Shown: positions 8,507 to 17,438, numbered from the stretch's first letter. The stretch is DNA of 64,000 nucleotides from Thiomicrorhabdus sp. (GCF_963677875.1 NZ_OY782569.1:1-64000); one strand, 5' to 3'. The notes: generated by a model not told the origin, from the letters alone. Numbers and translations are program-made.

Positions 8507-9334
8507 ATGTCAATGGTAATCAATACAAATATGGGTTCATTGAACGCAGTTCGTTTATTGGATCAGTCCAGCAAAGAACAATCGCTGGCAATGGAAAGAC
8601 TGACTTCGGGTCTGAGAATTAACAAAGCGGCGGACGACGCAGCCGGTTTGGCCGTCGCCACCAGCATGGACACGCAGATCCGTGGAACGGATCAAGCGAT
8701 CCAGAACGCCAACGATGGTATCTCAATGGTTCAGACTCTGGACGGAGCAACCGAAGAGATCGTGGATATGATGCAGCGCATGCGAGAGCTGGGCGTTCAA
8801 TCCATGAACGGCAGTTACAACGCCGACAACCGTGCGCAGATGAATGAAGAATTTTCTCAGCTGCAAAACGAGATCGACCGAATCGCCAACACCACGAAGT
8901 TCAATGAAACCTCGCTGATGAACGGTTCGAACACGGCGGTTCTGGTACATGTCGGTTGGAACACCGGCGCGGATAACAAAATCAGCATCGGGCTGACCGA
9001 CTTCAATGTTTCGGCACTGAACACCAATGCGACGGCCTCGCTGGGGACTGTGACAGCGGCTTCGGCAGCGGTTCAGACGATCGACCAGGATTTGTCGAAC
9101 ATCAACCTGCAGCGTGCGAAATGGGGTGCCTTGCAGAACCGCCTGGAATCAACGGTTTCGAACCTGACGAATGTAAATGAAAACATGACGGCGGCGAAAT
9201 CTCGAATTCTGGATGCGGACTTTGCGAAAGAGAGTGCGAACCTGGCAAGAAGCCAAGTGTTGCAACAAGCCGGTATGAGCATGTTGAGTCAGGCGAACCA
9301 GCAGTCACAAAATGTGATGTCGCTGCTTCAGTAA
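8507..9334 (+). CDS. Flagellin A, copy 1
   Basis: 275-residue flagellin. The N-terminal D0/D1 part (MVINTNMGSLNAVRLLDQS, RLTSGLRINKAADDAAGLA) and C-terminal part (ILDADFAKESANLARSQVL, ending SQNVMSLLQ) are intact; the variable centre (about 140-185) is very short and rich in Ala/Thr/Asn, leaving Ser/Thr sites for the sugar made by the upstream genes. Start ATG 8507 behind AAGGGAG. The protein is identical to that at 10553-11380; I see one silent base difference in the gene. It is exported by the flagellar apparatus and assembles the filament after HAP capping. Confidence 0.95.
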   Translation: MSMVINTNMGSLNAVRLLDQSSKEQSLAMERLTSGLRINKAADDAAGLAVATSMDTQIRGTDQAIQNANDGISMVQTLDGATEEIVDMMQRMRELGVQSMNGSYNADNRAQMNEEFSQLQNEIDRIANTTKFNETSLMNGSNTAVLVHVGWNTGADNKISIGLTDFNVSALNTNATASLGTVTAASAAVQTIDQDLSNINLQRAKWGALQNRLESTVSNLTNVNENMTAAKSRILDADFAKESANLARSQVLQQAGMSMLSQANQQSQNVMSLLQ

Positions 9335-9364
9335 GCAATTAAGACGGGTTTTCATGCTTTCCTA

Positions 9365-9391
9365 TAAAAAAGCATGGCATAAACACGATAA
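9365..9391 (+). promoter_or_regulatory. Sigma-28 promoter of flaB1
   Basis: TAAAAAAG, 11 bases, CACGATAA; exact consensus spacing, -10 with two mismatches to GCCGATAA. It lies in the 77-base gap between flaA1 and flaB1, so flaB1 need not depend on read-through. Confidence 0.6.
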
Positions 9392-9411
9392 GGGTAAAAA
9401 GGAGATAAGTT

Positions 9412-10239
9412 ATGTCAATGGTCATCAACACCAATATGGGCGCCTTGAATGCCAACCGTATTCTAGGTCAAACCAGCAACGAACAGGCAACCGCAATGGA
9501 ACGCCTGACATCCGGGAAACAGATCAACTCGGCGGCGGATAACGCAGCGGGCTTGGCAATTGCAACCGGAATGAGTTCACAGATCAAAGGAACCGAACAG
9601 GCGATCAGCAACGCCAACGACGGTATTTCGCTTCTGCAAACCGTAGACGGAGCGACCGAAGAAGTGGTCAACATGATGCAACGTATGCGTGAACTTGCAA
9701 CGCAATCTTTGAACGGAACCTACAGTTCGGAAAACCGTTCACAGATGAACGAAGAATTCACACAATTGCAAAATGAAATTGACCGTGTCGCAAAAACTAC
9801 CAAGTTCAACGAAACTTCACTGATGAACGGATCGACAGCGACAGTTGATCTGCATGTCGGATGGCAGACTGGTGCGGACAACAAAATCACCGTATCGATG
9901 AAAAGCTTCAGTGCAGGTGCCTTGCAGACTTCGGCAGCGGTAGCGGTTGACACTCAGGCAAATGCTTCGGCAGCGATTACGGCAATCGATCAGGATTTGT
10001 CGAACATCAACCTGCAGCGTGCGAAATGGGGTGCTTTGCAGAACCGTCTGGAATCAACGGTTTCGAACTTGAGCAACGTCAATGAAAACATCAGCTCTGC
10101 GCGTTCACGCATTGAAGATGCGGACTTTGCGAAAGAGAGTGCGAATCTGGCGAGAACACAGGTGTTGCAACAAGCCGGTATGAGCATGTTGAGCCAGGCG
10201 AACCAGCAGTCGCAAAACGTACTTTCACTGGTTCAATAA
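9412..10239 (+). CDS. Flagellin B, copy 1
   Basis: 275-residue flagellin, related to but distinct from flagellin A: GKQINSAADNAAGLAIATG in the N-terminal helix region and a different short centre (VDLHVGWQTGADNK, ALQTSAAVAVDTQ). The C-terminal stretch from AIDQDLSNINLQRAKWG onwards is almost identical to A even at base level, which suggests conversion between the two types. RBS AAGGAG before ATG 9412. Identical in protein to 11546-12373, with about six silent base differences near the middle and the 3' end. Confidence 0.95.
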   Translation: MSMVINTNMGALNANRILGQTSNEQATAMERLTSGKQINSAADNAAGLAIATGMSSQIKGTEQAISNANDGISLLQTVDGATEEVVNMMQRMRELATQSLNGTYSSENRSQMNEEFTQLQNEIDRVAKTTKFNETSLMNGSTATVDLHVGWQTGADNKITVSMKSFSAGALQTSAAVAVDTQANASAAITAIDQDLSNINLQRAKWGALQNRLESTVSNLSNVNENISSARSRIEDADFAKESANLARTQVLQQAGMSMLSQANQQSQNVLSLVQ

Positions 10240-10365
10240 ACCATCGAACACACCAAGTTTAAGGGAGCTTGAATGAGGTGTCTTTACCAGGGCTCTGGTT
10301 CACCAGAGTCCTGACTAAAGAGACTTGAAATTTCGCTTAGAGCAATTTTTACTTCCCTTGTGTTT

Positions 10366-10398
10366 AGCCGCTACGACATCTTTGTCCGCGGCTTTTTT
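10366..10398 (+). terminator. Terminator after flaB1
   Basis: AGCCGC ... GCGGCT with an inner GAC/GTC pair, followed by T7. The preceding bases (TTCCCTTGTGTTTAG) resemble those before the terminator that follows flaG at 12894, so the two probably share an origin. Confidence 0.7.
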
Positions 10399-10429
10399 TG
10401 TTTTTAGCAAAAAAAAATTAAAAAAAATC

Positions 10430-10456
10430 TAAAGAAATTTCTTGACAGGACGATAA
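10430..10456 (+). promoter_or_regulatory. Sigma-28 promoter of flaA2
   Basis: TAAAGAAA, 11 bases, GACGATAA: one of the best FliA-type promoters in the window. It is unrelated in sequence to the flaA1 promoter except for the last bases of the -10. Confidence 0.75.
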
Positions 10457-10552
10457 AGAGATTGAAGGCGGGGGACACTGCCTCAAAGCTAAAAAGCAAA
10501 TAAAAACATACATCTACACAAGAGTGATTAAGCATCACAAGGGAGAAATATC

Positions 10553-11380
10553 ATGTCAATGGTAATCAATACAAATATGGGTTCATTGAACGCAGTTCGT
10601 TTATTGGATCAGTCCAGCAAAGAACAATCGCTGGCAATGGAAAGACTGACTTCGGGTCTGAGAATTAACAAAGCGGCGGACGACGCAGCCGGTTTGGCCG
10701 TCGCCACCAGCATGGACACGCAGATTCGTGGAACGGATCAAGCGATCCAGAACGCCAACGATGGTATCTCAATGGTTCAGACTCTGGACGGAGCAACCGA
10801 AGAGATCGTGGATATGATGCAGCGCATGCGAGAGCTGGGCGTTCAATCCATGAACGGCAGTTACAACGCCGACAACCGTGCGCAGATGAATGAAGAATTT
10901 TCTCAGCTGCAAAACGAGATCGACCGAATCGCCAACACCACGAAGTTCAATGAAACCTCGCTGATGAACGGTTCGAACACGGCGGTTCTGGTACATGTCG
11001 GTTGGAACACCGGCGCGGATAACAAAATCAGCATCGGGCTGACCGACTTCAATGTTTCGGCACTGAACACCAATGCGACGGCCTCGCTGGGGACTGTGAC
11101 AGCGGCTTCGGCAGCGGTTCAGACGATCGACCAGGATTTGTCGAACATCAACCTGCAGCGTGCGAAATGGGGTGCCTTGCAGAACCGCCTGGAATCAACG
11201 GTTTCGAACCTGACGAATGTAAATGAAAACATGACGGCGGCGAAATCTCGAATTCTGGATGCGGACTTTGCGAAAGAGAGTGCGAACCTGGCAAGAAGCC
11301 AAGTGTTGCAACAAGCCGGTATGAGCATGTTGAGTCAGGCGAACCAGCAGTCACAAAATGTGATGTCGCTGCTTCAGTAA
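10553..11380 (+). CDS. Flagellin A, copy 2
   Basis: 275 residues, identical to the protein of 8507-9334. The 927-base tract 10454-11380 matches 8408-9334 with two differences that I found, one in the leader and one silent in the gene. The match stops at the base after the stop codon. Keeping identical copies at different loci with different flanks points to recent duplication or ongoing gene conversion. Confidence 0.95.
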   Translation: MSMVINTNMGSLNAVRLLDQSSKEQSLAMERLTSGLRINKAADDAAGLAVATSMDTQIRGTDQAIQNANDGISMVQTLDGATEEIVDMMQRMRELGVQSMNGSYNADNRAQMNEEFSQLQNEIDRIANTTKFNETSLMNGSNTAVLVHVGWNTGADNKISIGLTDFNVSALNTNATASLGTVTAASAAVQTIDQDLSNINLQRAKWGALQNRLESTVSNLTNVNENMTAAKSRILDADFAKESANLARSQVLQQAGMSMLSQANQQSQNVMSLLQ

Positions 11381-11391
11381 TCGAACAATCG

Positions 11392-11399
11392 GCCGATAT
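11392..11399 (+). promoter_or_regulatory. Possible sigma-28 -10 element before flaB2
   Basis: GCCGATAT lies in the 165-base flaA2-flaB2 gap, but the expected -35 position overlaps the flaA2 stop and matches poorly. No better promoter is visible; flaB2 may also be read from flaA2. Confidence 0.3.
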
Positions 11400-11545
11400 A
11401 TAAAACAGAGCCAAGAAATTAAGAGCTGAACGGCCAAAAGAATTTGAAGAGAGCTTCAAAACAGAATCTGTCACTTCAAGTGGATAGATAGAAAAGTTAG
11501 CGATCCGCTTGGAGAGACTAACGGGATATAAAAAGGAGATAAGTT

Positions 11546-12373
11546 ATGTCAATGGTCATCAACACCAATATGGGCGCCTTGAATGCCAACCGTATTCTAG
11601 GTCAAACCAGCAACGAACAGGCAACCGCAATGGAACGCCTGACATCCGGGAAACAGATCAACTCGGCGGCGGATAACGCAGCGGGCTTGGCAATTGCAAC
11701 CGGAATGAGTTCACAGATCAAAGGAACCGAACAGGCGATCAGCAACGCCAACGACGGTATTTCGCTTCTGCAAACCGTAGACGGAGCGACCGAAGAAGTG
11801 GTCAACATGATGCAACGTATGCGTGAACTTGCAACGCAATCTTTGAACGGAACCTACAGTTCGGAAAACCGTTCACAGATGAATGAAGAATTCACACAAT
11901 TGCAAAATGAAATCGACCGTGTCGCAAAAACCACCAAGTTCAACGAAACTTCACTGATGAACGGATCGACAGCGACAGTTGATCTGCATGTCGGATGGCA
12001 GACTGGTGCGGACAACAAAATCACCGTATCGATGAAAAGCTTCAGTGCAGGTGCCTTGCAGACTTCGGCAGCGGTAGCGGTTGACACTCAGGCAAATGCT
12101 TCGGCAGCGATTACGGCAATCGATCAGGATTTGTCGAACATCAACCTGCAGCGTGCGAAATGGGGTGCTTTGCAGAACCGTCTGGAATCAACGGTTTCGA
12201 ACTTGAGCAACGTCAATGAAAACATCAGCTCTGCGCGTTCACGCATTGAAGATGCGGACTTTGCGAAAGAGAGTGCGAATCTGGCGAGAACACAGGTGTT
12301 GCAACAAGCCGGTATGAGCATGTTGAGCCAGGCGAACCAGCAGTCACAAAATGTACTTTCACTGGTTCAGTAA
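11546..12373 (+). CDS. Flagellin B, copy 2
   Basis: 275 residues, identical to the protein of 9412-10239; only silent differences are seen. The matching tract runs from 11529 (just upstream of the RBS) to the stop codon, while the sequence further upstream differs completely from the gap before flaB1. It ends the A-B-A-B array and is followed 31 bases later by flaG. Confidence 0.95.
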   Translation: MSMVINTNMGALNANRILGQTSNEQATAMERLTSGKQINSAADNAAGLAIATGMSSQIKGTEQAISNANDGISLLQTVDGATEEVVNMMQRMRELATQSLNGTYSSENRSQMNEEFTQLQNEIDRVAKTTKFNETSLMNGSTATVDLHVGWQTGADNKITVSMKSFSAGALQTSAAVAVDTQANASAAITAIDQDLSNINLQRAKWGALQNRLESTVSNLSNVNENISSARSRIEDADFAKESANLARTQVLQQAGMSMLSQANQQSQNVLSLVQ

Positions 12374-12404
12374 TACAGTCAGGTAACTTTAGGAGGTGGG
12401 GAGT

Positions 12405-12809
12405 ATGGATATTAGCGGTTTCTCACCCATTAATCATCCGGCGGCGAATGCGAATGCAAACGAGACCAAACCGGTCGAGCAGCCTTCTGTTCTCGCGGAT
12501 CAACCTGAACCTGAAGTCTCGGAGGCAGCCGATCCGGTTTCATTAGACCGGGTCGCCAAAGAGGCGGAAAGGCTTAATGAACTTTTAGGGAAGATGGGGC
12601 ATTCACTCAGCTTCAAAGTTGATCGGGATACCCAGTCTTCGGTTGTCGAAGTTATCGACAGCGGGACTCAGGAAGTGATTCGTCAGTTACCGACGGAAGG
12701 TTCCCTGAAAATTATGAAAAATATCCAAGATTATCTTAACGCCGTGCAACAGCGCGACGAGGTTTCGAAAGAATCCGTTACCGGGGTGCTACTCGACAAA
12801 ATCGTATGA
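12405..12809 (+). CDS. flaG: FlaG family protein
   Basis: 134 residues. N-terminal half low-complexity (Ala/Asn/Glu/Pro); the C-terminal half is the FlaG domain: ERLNELLGKMGHSLSFKVDRD, VVEVIDSGTQEVIRQLPTE. In polar flagella FlaG affects filament length. The start is ATG 12405: the GTG nine bases upstream overlaps the AGGAGG ribosome site. It sits between flagellins and fliD, the usual position, and is closed by the terminator at 12894. Confidence 0.88.
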   Translation: MDISGFSPINHPAANANANETKPVEQPSVLADQPEPEVSEAADPVSLDRVAKEAERLNELLGKMGHSLSFKVDRDTQSSVVEVIDSGTQEVIRQLPTEGSLKIMKNIQDYLNAVQQRDEVSKESVTGVLLDKIV

Positions 12810-12893
12810 CCCCGAATGAATGCCTGGGTTGATGCCGCAGGCGTACTTAACTTTAAACAAATTCTGTCTGTTTTTTGTTTCCCTTGTGTGTTT

Positions 12894-12918
12894 AGCGGTC
12901 TTTATGGCCGCTTTTTTT
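12894..12918 (+). terminator. Terminator after flaG
   Basis: AGCGGTC / TTTAT / GGCCGCT, a 7-pair stem with one G-U, then T7. Confidence 0.75.
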
Positions 12919-12944
12919 ATTTGTATTTTCCTGCCGCATTCTAT

Positions 12945-12971
12945 TAAATAAAATCCATATTTTGCCGATAT
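12945..12971 (+). promoter_or_regulatory. Sigma-28 promoter of fliD
   Basis: TAAATAAA, 11 bases, GCCGATAT; near-perfect FliA match 73 bases before the fliD start, making the cap gene a late gene. Confidence 0.75.
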
Positions 12972-13043
12972 AAAAGTTACCAGTTGAATAAACGGCACTT
13001 TATGTGCTTTACAAAATACCCATCACAGATCGGGAGAACGAAC

Positions 13044-15374
13044 ATGGCGAACGAAATAGGCACTACGCTGTTAAATTCCTTAACCAGCAGTACATTTGAC
13101 ATTGGCAATATGGCCAAGGTGTTGGCGGAAGCGGAAGTGGCCGGCCCGAAAGCGATTTTGGCCAATAATCAGGAAAAGGTGACCACCGAGCTGGATGCCT
13201 TGAAATACCTGAAAACCAATCTGACCGCTTTTAATACCTATGTCAGCACGCTGTCTTCGCCCGATCTGTTCAGTGAAAGAGCAGCGAATTCAAGCAACAG
13301 CGACATCGTATCGGTTACTGCAAGCAGTGATGCGAGTCTGGCATCGTTTCAAGTGGAATCCAAACAGCTGGCACAGGCGCACACTCAGGTTGCCAATAAA
13401 GTTTACTCCTCCGCTTCGGATACGGTTTCTTCCGGAACTCTGCAGTTATCGGTTGGTGGGCAGACACACAATATTACCGTTGACAGCTCGAACAATACCT
13501 TGGAAGGTCTGCAAAAAGTGATCAATGGTGGTGACTACGGCGTGACGGCCTCAATCATTAATAACGGCAGCGGCTACCAGATGATGTTTACTTCCAAGCA
13601 GACGGGATTAGCCGGTGAGGTTTCGGTTTCCGGTCTGAGCGATTTCGACAGTCAGGGCTTGACGACAACTGCGAGCGCTCAGGATGCGGTCATGGTTTTG
13701 AACGGTTTGACCGTCACCAGTAGCAGCAATACTTTCGACGATGTGATCGAAGGGGTCAGTTTTCGCCTGAATTCGGCTTCACCCGGTGCGCCGCAAACGG
13801 TTTCCATCGATCAGGACAGCGAAAATGTCATGGAATCGATCAAGAGTTTTGTCGATGTTTATAACCAGCTGGATACGATTTTGGATGAGCTGGGCAGTTA
13901 CAATTCAGGGGATTTAACCGAAGCTGAATTGGAATCCGATGAGTATCTGTATTACGGTGATCTCGCCGGCAGCAGCCTGTTGCGTTCGGTTCGATCTCAA
14001 ATCACCGAGTCGATGTCAGGGGCGATTGCCGAACTGAACGGCAACTACAACTCTCTGGCTACGATCGGTTTGACCTTGACCCGTGACGGCGCGCTTGAGT
14101 TGGATGAAGATACCTTGAATGCGGTTATGGATTCGAATATGGAAGCGGTGTCCAGCCTGTTTTCCAAAGGTGGCGTCAGCGACGACCCGCTGGTGAATGT
14201 TTTATCCGGTAATGAACGGACGCAAACCGGCAGTTACGATCTGAATATTACGCAACTGGCAGAAAGAGCGACTGTTGATGGCGGAGCCGTGACGACAACC
14301 GGAGATCAGAAGGTCGCCGGTAGCGGTTTGACCGATGTTGCGGCGGCGTTGGAGATCTCTTCCGGAGCCAGTTTTGACCTGACACTGGGCGCCGGTCCGG
14401 CGACAACGGTCGATTTGAGCGCCCTGGCAGGCTCCTATGCGACGAAAGACGCTGTTGCAACGGCCATTCAATCGCAAATTGACGCCAACGGTTTGAATGC
14501 AACCATTCTTTACGACTCGAGCCAGGGGCGTTTCGAGATCAGTGCCAACAGCGGCGAAGGCACTTTGACGCTGGATAATGTGACCGGCTTGAATAATCAG
14601 GGATTTGCCGCCGCGACCTACAGTGGTGAGGACATGCTGGATTTGAGTGCGGGCGCAAGCTTCGATGTCAGTGTTGACGGTTCGACCACGACCAGTTTGA
14701 ATCTGTCGGCCGGGCAATACACTTTGAACGAGTTGGCTTCCGCCATGTCGGGCAGTATCAATGCCAGTACCGATGTACAGGCGTCGAATGCTTCCGTGAG
14801 TGTTTCCACCGATGGCGGGGTTCTGAGTATCAGCTCGAACCGTTACGGTTCGGCATCGGAAGTGACATTGAGTAATTTTGTCGGTCTTGGCAACGCTGGA
14901 TTAACGGCTGATTTGACCGATATCGGTCAAAATGTCGATGGAACCATCACGACCGCCAGCGGTACTTTGAACATCGGTGCCTATGCGGATGCCAGTGACG
15001 GGCGTAAAGTAAAAATCAGCGACTATGCGGTGATTGCCGGTAATGATGCAGAAGTGCGCGGTCTGGAATTTGAAGTGTTGGGTGGTGTCACCGGGGCTCG
15101 CGGCACCATGAGCTATGCTCAGGGATTCGCATCGTCGATTGAAGAAACCATCAACAACCTGTTCACCGAGGAAACCGGACTGGTCAGTCAGCGGATTGAT
15201 TCATTGACTGATAAGTCGTCGGAATATAAAGAGCGTTCCAGTGAGATCGATGCGCGTTATGAGCAACTTTTATTGAAATATCAGCTTCAGTTTTCGGCTT
15301 TGCAGTCGATATTATCAAGTAGTGAGCAGACACGAGATTATTTAACTGCAACCTTCAGCAATTCGGATAATTAA
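13044..15374 (+). CDS. fliD: Flagellar filament cap protein FliD (long form)
   Basis: 776 residues, much longer than enterobacterial FliD (about 470). The FliD N-domain starts at the N-terminus (FDIGNMAKVLAEAEV) and the C-domain covers the end (GFASSIEETINNLF, DSLTDKSSEYKERSSEID, YQLQFSALQSILSS). The central insert contains two related modules, about 433-525 and 528-620 (ALEISSGASFDLTL and MLDLSAGASFDVSV with similar follow-on), like flagellin hook-IN motifs; these would form extra outward domains. ATG 13044 lies behind GGGAGA; frames open further upstream but without support. It caps the growing filament and folds exported flagellin. Confidence 0.93.
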   Translation: MANEIGTTLLNSLTSSTFDIGNMAKVLAEAEVAGPKAILANNQEKVTTELDALKYLKTNLTAFNTYVSTLSSPDLFSERAANSSNSDIVSVTASSDASLASFQVESKQLAQAHTQVANKVYSSASDTVSSGTLQLSVGGQTHNITVDSSNNTLEGLQKVINGGDYGVTASIINNGSGYQMMFTSKQTGLAGEVSVSGLSDFDSQGLTTTASAQDAVMVLNGLTVTSSSNTFDDVIEGVSFRLNSASPGAPQTVSIDQDSENVMESIKSFVDVYNQLDTILDELGSYNSGDLTEAELESDEYLYYGDLAGSSLLRSVRSQITESMSGAIAELNGNYNSLATIGLTLTRDGALELDEDTLNAVMDSNMEAVSSLFSKGGVSDDPLVNVLSGNERTQTGSYDLNITQLAERATVDGGAVTTTGDQKVAGSGLTDVAAALEISSGASFDLTLGAGPATTVDLSALAGSYATKDAVATAIQSQIDANGLNATILYDSSQGRFEISANSGEGTLTLDNVTGLNNQGFAAATYSGEDMLDLSAGASFDVSVDGSTTTSLNLSAGQYTLNELASAMSGSINASTDVQASNASVSVSTDGGVLSISSNRYGSASEVTLSNFVGLGNAGLTADLTDIGQNVDGTITTASGTLNIGAYADASDGRKVKISDYAVIAGNDAEVRGLEFEVLGGVTGARGTMSYAQGFASSIEETINNLFTEETGLVSQRIDSLTDKSSEYKERSSEIDARYEQLLLKYQLQFSALQSILSSSEQTRDYLTATFSNSDN

Positions 15375-15411
15375 TCGAGTCAATCCACTCTAAGACGCAA
15401 GGGAGAGAACG

Positions 15412-15858
15412 ATGAACGCTTATACTCAAAACAGATTTGCCAATCAATATGCAAAGCACTTTGCGGAAACTTCGGTTTCCGAAGCGACCCCTCATCAGCT
15501 GGTTGCCATGCTTTACGGTGCCTTGATTAAAAACCTGAATCTGACCAAAGTTTTTATGGAACAGAAAAAATTTGCCGATAAATCCAGAGTCTCGAATAAG
15601 GCACTGGCAATTTTATTGTCGCTGAAAGCCGGTCTGGATATGGAAAAAGGCGCGGAAGTCGCCGATAATCTGTTTCAGTTGTATGATTACTGCTATCGCA
15701 GGCTGGTTGAAGCATCGGTAAAAAACGATCAGATGATCATCAACGAGCTTTTGGAACATGTTAAAGGGCTGCGTGAAGCGTGGGAAGATATGCCGGATCA
15801 AATCAAATATGCCGAAAAACGTCAGCTGGAGGCGCAATTGTCGCGTAAAAGTGCCTGA
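15412..15858 (+). CDS. fliS: Flagellin export chaperone FliS
   Basis: 148 residues, all-helical. Family signature near the N-terminus: YAKHFAETSVSEATPHQLVAMLYGALIKNL, later ANLFQLYDYCYRRLVEASV-type helix. Binds the C-terminal helix of newly made flagellin and prevents early polymerisation. GGGAGAG before ATG 15412; four bases before the fliT-like gene. Confidence 0.92.
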   Translation: MNAYTQNRFANQYAKHFAETSVSEATPHQLVAMLYGALIKNLNLTKVFMEQKKFADKSRVSNKALAILLSLKAGLDMEKGAEVADNLFQLYDYCYRRLVEASVKNDQMIINELLEHVKGLREAWEDMPDQIKYAEKRQLEAQLSRKSA

Positions 15859-15861
15859 TTT

Positions 15862-16158
15862 ATGAGTGTGAGCGCAATACAGAAAACGCGTCTGATTCTT
15901 CTGACGCATTCCAAAAACATGGTAAACGCCGCCCAGTCTCAGGATTGGGAGGCGTTTTTGCCGTTGGAAGCCTGCTGGCAGGAAATGCTGGAAGACGCTG
16001 TGGCTCGGTGGGGCGATCAACTGCGTGAAATCGGCCCGAGTCTTCTGGAAGACAACCGTCTGATTCGGGAAGCGATTCAGGCTTATCAGCAAGACCTGAC
16101 GGACAGTCTGAGTCAGAACCGTTATGCCCATAATGCGCTGAAAAAGTATCTGGCTTAA
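15862..16158 (+). CDS. FliT-like small flagellar chaperone
   Basis: 98 residues, helical and weakly conserved; starts at ATG 15862 just after the fliS stop. Position (after fliS, before fleQ) matches fliT/fleP of Pseudomonas, and size and charge fit FliT, the chaperone of FliD. The pattern WQEMLEDAVARWGDQL and the C-terminal helix NRYAHNALKKYLA are compatible. The call rests mainly on context. Confidence 0.6.
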   Translation: MSVSAIQKTRLILLTHSKNMVNAAQSQDWEAFLPLEACWQEMLEDAVARWGDQLREIGPSLLEDNRLIREAIQAYQQDLTDSLSQNRYAHNALKKYLA

Positions 16159-16199
16159 GCGCATTATGCATTTATCCTGCGAATTCTTCTGCCAAATTT

Positions 16200-16228
16200 T
16201 TGACATTCGGAATAAAGCCCGTTATAAA
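16200..16228 (+). promoter_or_regulatory. Sigma-70 promoter of fleQ
   Basis: TTGACA, 17 bases, TATAAA. Expected transcription start near 16235, about 30 bases before the GTG start of fleQ. This makes fleQ an early, housekeeping-driven gene and excludes a much longer upstream coding region. Confidence 0.75.
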
Positions 16229-16265
16229 AGTCGTGTAAATAACCAATAAGCGGCGAGACGAAACT

Positions 16266-17390
16266 GTGAATTCCGAAGCGATTTTCTCCTCTCTCATCGG
16301 GCATAGCCCGGCCATGCAAGAAGTCAAGCAGTTGATTCGTCAGGTCGCCTTGACTGATGCGACCGTTTTGATCCTCGGAGAATCCGGAACCGGAAAAGAA
16401 GTCGTCGCCCAGACCTTGCACCAACTTTCCGAGCGTTCCAAGCACGCCTTTGTACCGATCAATTGCGGCGCGATCCCGGCCGAATTGCTTGAAAGTGAAC
16501 TCTTCGGCCACGAAAAAGGCGCTTTTACCGGTGCGATCAGCGCCCGTAAAGGGCGTTTTGAACTGGCGGAGCAAGGAACGATTTTTCTGGATGAGATCGG
16601 CGATATGCCACTGGCAATGCAAGTCAAGCTGCTGCGCGTGTTGCAAGAGCGCCGATACGAACGCGTTGGCGGTAATAAAACTTTCGAGTGCGATGTCAGG
16701 GTTGTCGCGGCAACCCATCGTAATTTGGAACGCAGTATCGAGGACGGCAAATTTCGCGAAGATCTCTTTTACCGCTTGAACGTGTTTCCGATTGAACTGC
16801 CTGCATTGCGTGAACGTCCCGAAGACATCGAAGCGCTATTAGATTTCCTTTTCTCCCGTCTGGCCGAGTCCGGCAGAGCGGTCCCAACTCTGAATACAAA
16901 TGCTTTAAACTCTTTACGTGCCTATCACTGGCCGGGTAATGTCCGCGAGTTAAGCAACCTGGCCGAGCGGTTGTCCATTCTGTTTGCCGACAAAGAAATC
17001 GACTTTTCCGATTTGCCGGAGAAGTACCGCGTTGCTGTCGCATCGAATGAGGAAGAGTTACCGAACGACGAGGTTGGCGAATCTGACGCCGCAGCCCCTG
17101 GAGCCGCAATCTCCAATGCCGTTCAGGACACCAGCGCTTTTGATCAGAAAGATCCGCCGCTTGAACAGACCGCGCCAGTCAAAGAACGGGATTCCTTGGT
17201 CGCGGAGCCAGTGCCGATTTCTGTGGACCAGCTTGGGACGGATTTGAAATCCTATCTGGTAAACATGGAGACGGCACTGATCCGTCAGGCTTTGGCACAG
17301 ACCGGTGGTAATGTTTCTCAGGCGGCGAAAATACTGCAGTTGAACCGGACGACGCTGGTGGAAAAAATCCGCAAGTATGATCTTAATTAG
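16266..17390 (+). CDS. fleQ: Sigma-54-dependent flagellar master regulator, receiver-less FleQ/FlrA
   Basis: 374 residues. It starts directly with the AAA+ domain: Walker A GESGTGKE (38-45), the sigma-54 contact loop GAFTGA (85-90), Walker B GTIFLDE (104-110), R-finger region [17 protein letters not shown]. An acidic, Pro/Ala-rich linker (about 260-325) leads to a Fis-type HTH ([25 protein letters not shown]). Typical FleQ/FlrA proteins have about 120 more residues as an N-terminal receiver-like domain; here GTG 16266 sits just behind a strong promoter, so the domain is absent. Expected to switch on sigma-54 flagellar genes including fleSR. Confidence 0.85.
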   Translation: MNSEAIFSSLIGHSPAMQEVKQLIRQVALTDATVLILGESGTGKEVVAQTLHQLSERSKHAFVPINCGAIPAELLESELFGHEKGAFTGAISARKGRFELAEQGTIFLDEIGDMPLAMQVKLLRVLQERRYERVGGNKTFECDVRVVAATHRNLERSIEDGKFREDLFYRLNVFPIELPALRERPEDIEALLDFLFSRLAESGRAVPTLNTNALNSLRAYHWPGNVRELSNLAERLSILFADKEIDFSDLPEKYRVAVASNEEELPNDEVGESDAAAPGAAISNAVQDTSAFDQKDPPLEQTAPVKERDSLVAEPVPISVDQLGTDLKSYLVNMETALIRQALAQTGGNVSQAAKILQLNRTTLVEKIRKYDLN

Positions 17391-17438
17391 AGTTGGCTTT
17401 ATGTCAGGGGCGACTCTGATATTCTGAATGGAGGCACG

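Larger units (their letters stand above)
10240..10552 (+). other. flaB1-flaA2 intergenic region
   Basis: 313 bases without a gene. It holds an 11-pair imperfect hairpin at 10288-10313 (CAGGGCTCTGG / TTCA / CCAGAGTCCTG) without a T run, a terminator at 10366-10398, an A-rich stretch, the flaA2 promoter at 10430-10456, and from 10454 a leader nearly identical to that of flaA1. Confidence 0.7.

Noticed and set aside
8295..8519. Open frame of 74 codons across the flaA1 leader
   Set aside because: It runs through the terminator, the sigma-28 promoter and the leader, overlaps the flagellin start and has no protein-like composition or ribosome site.
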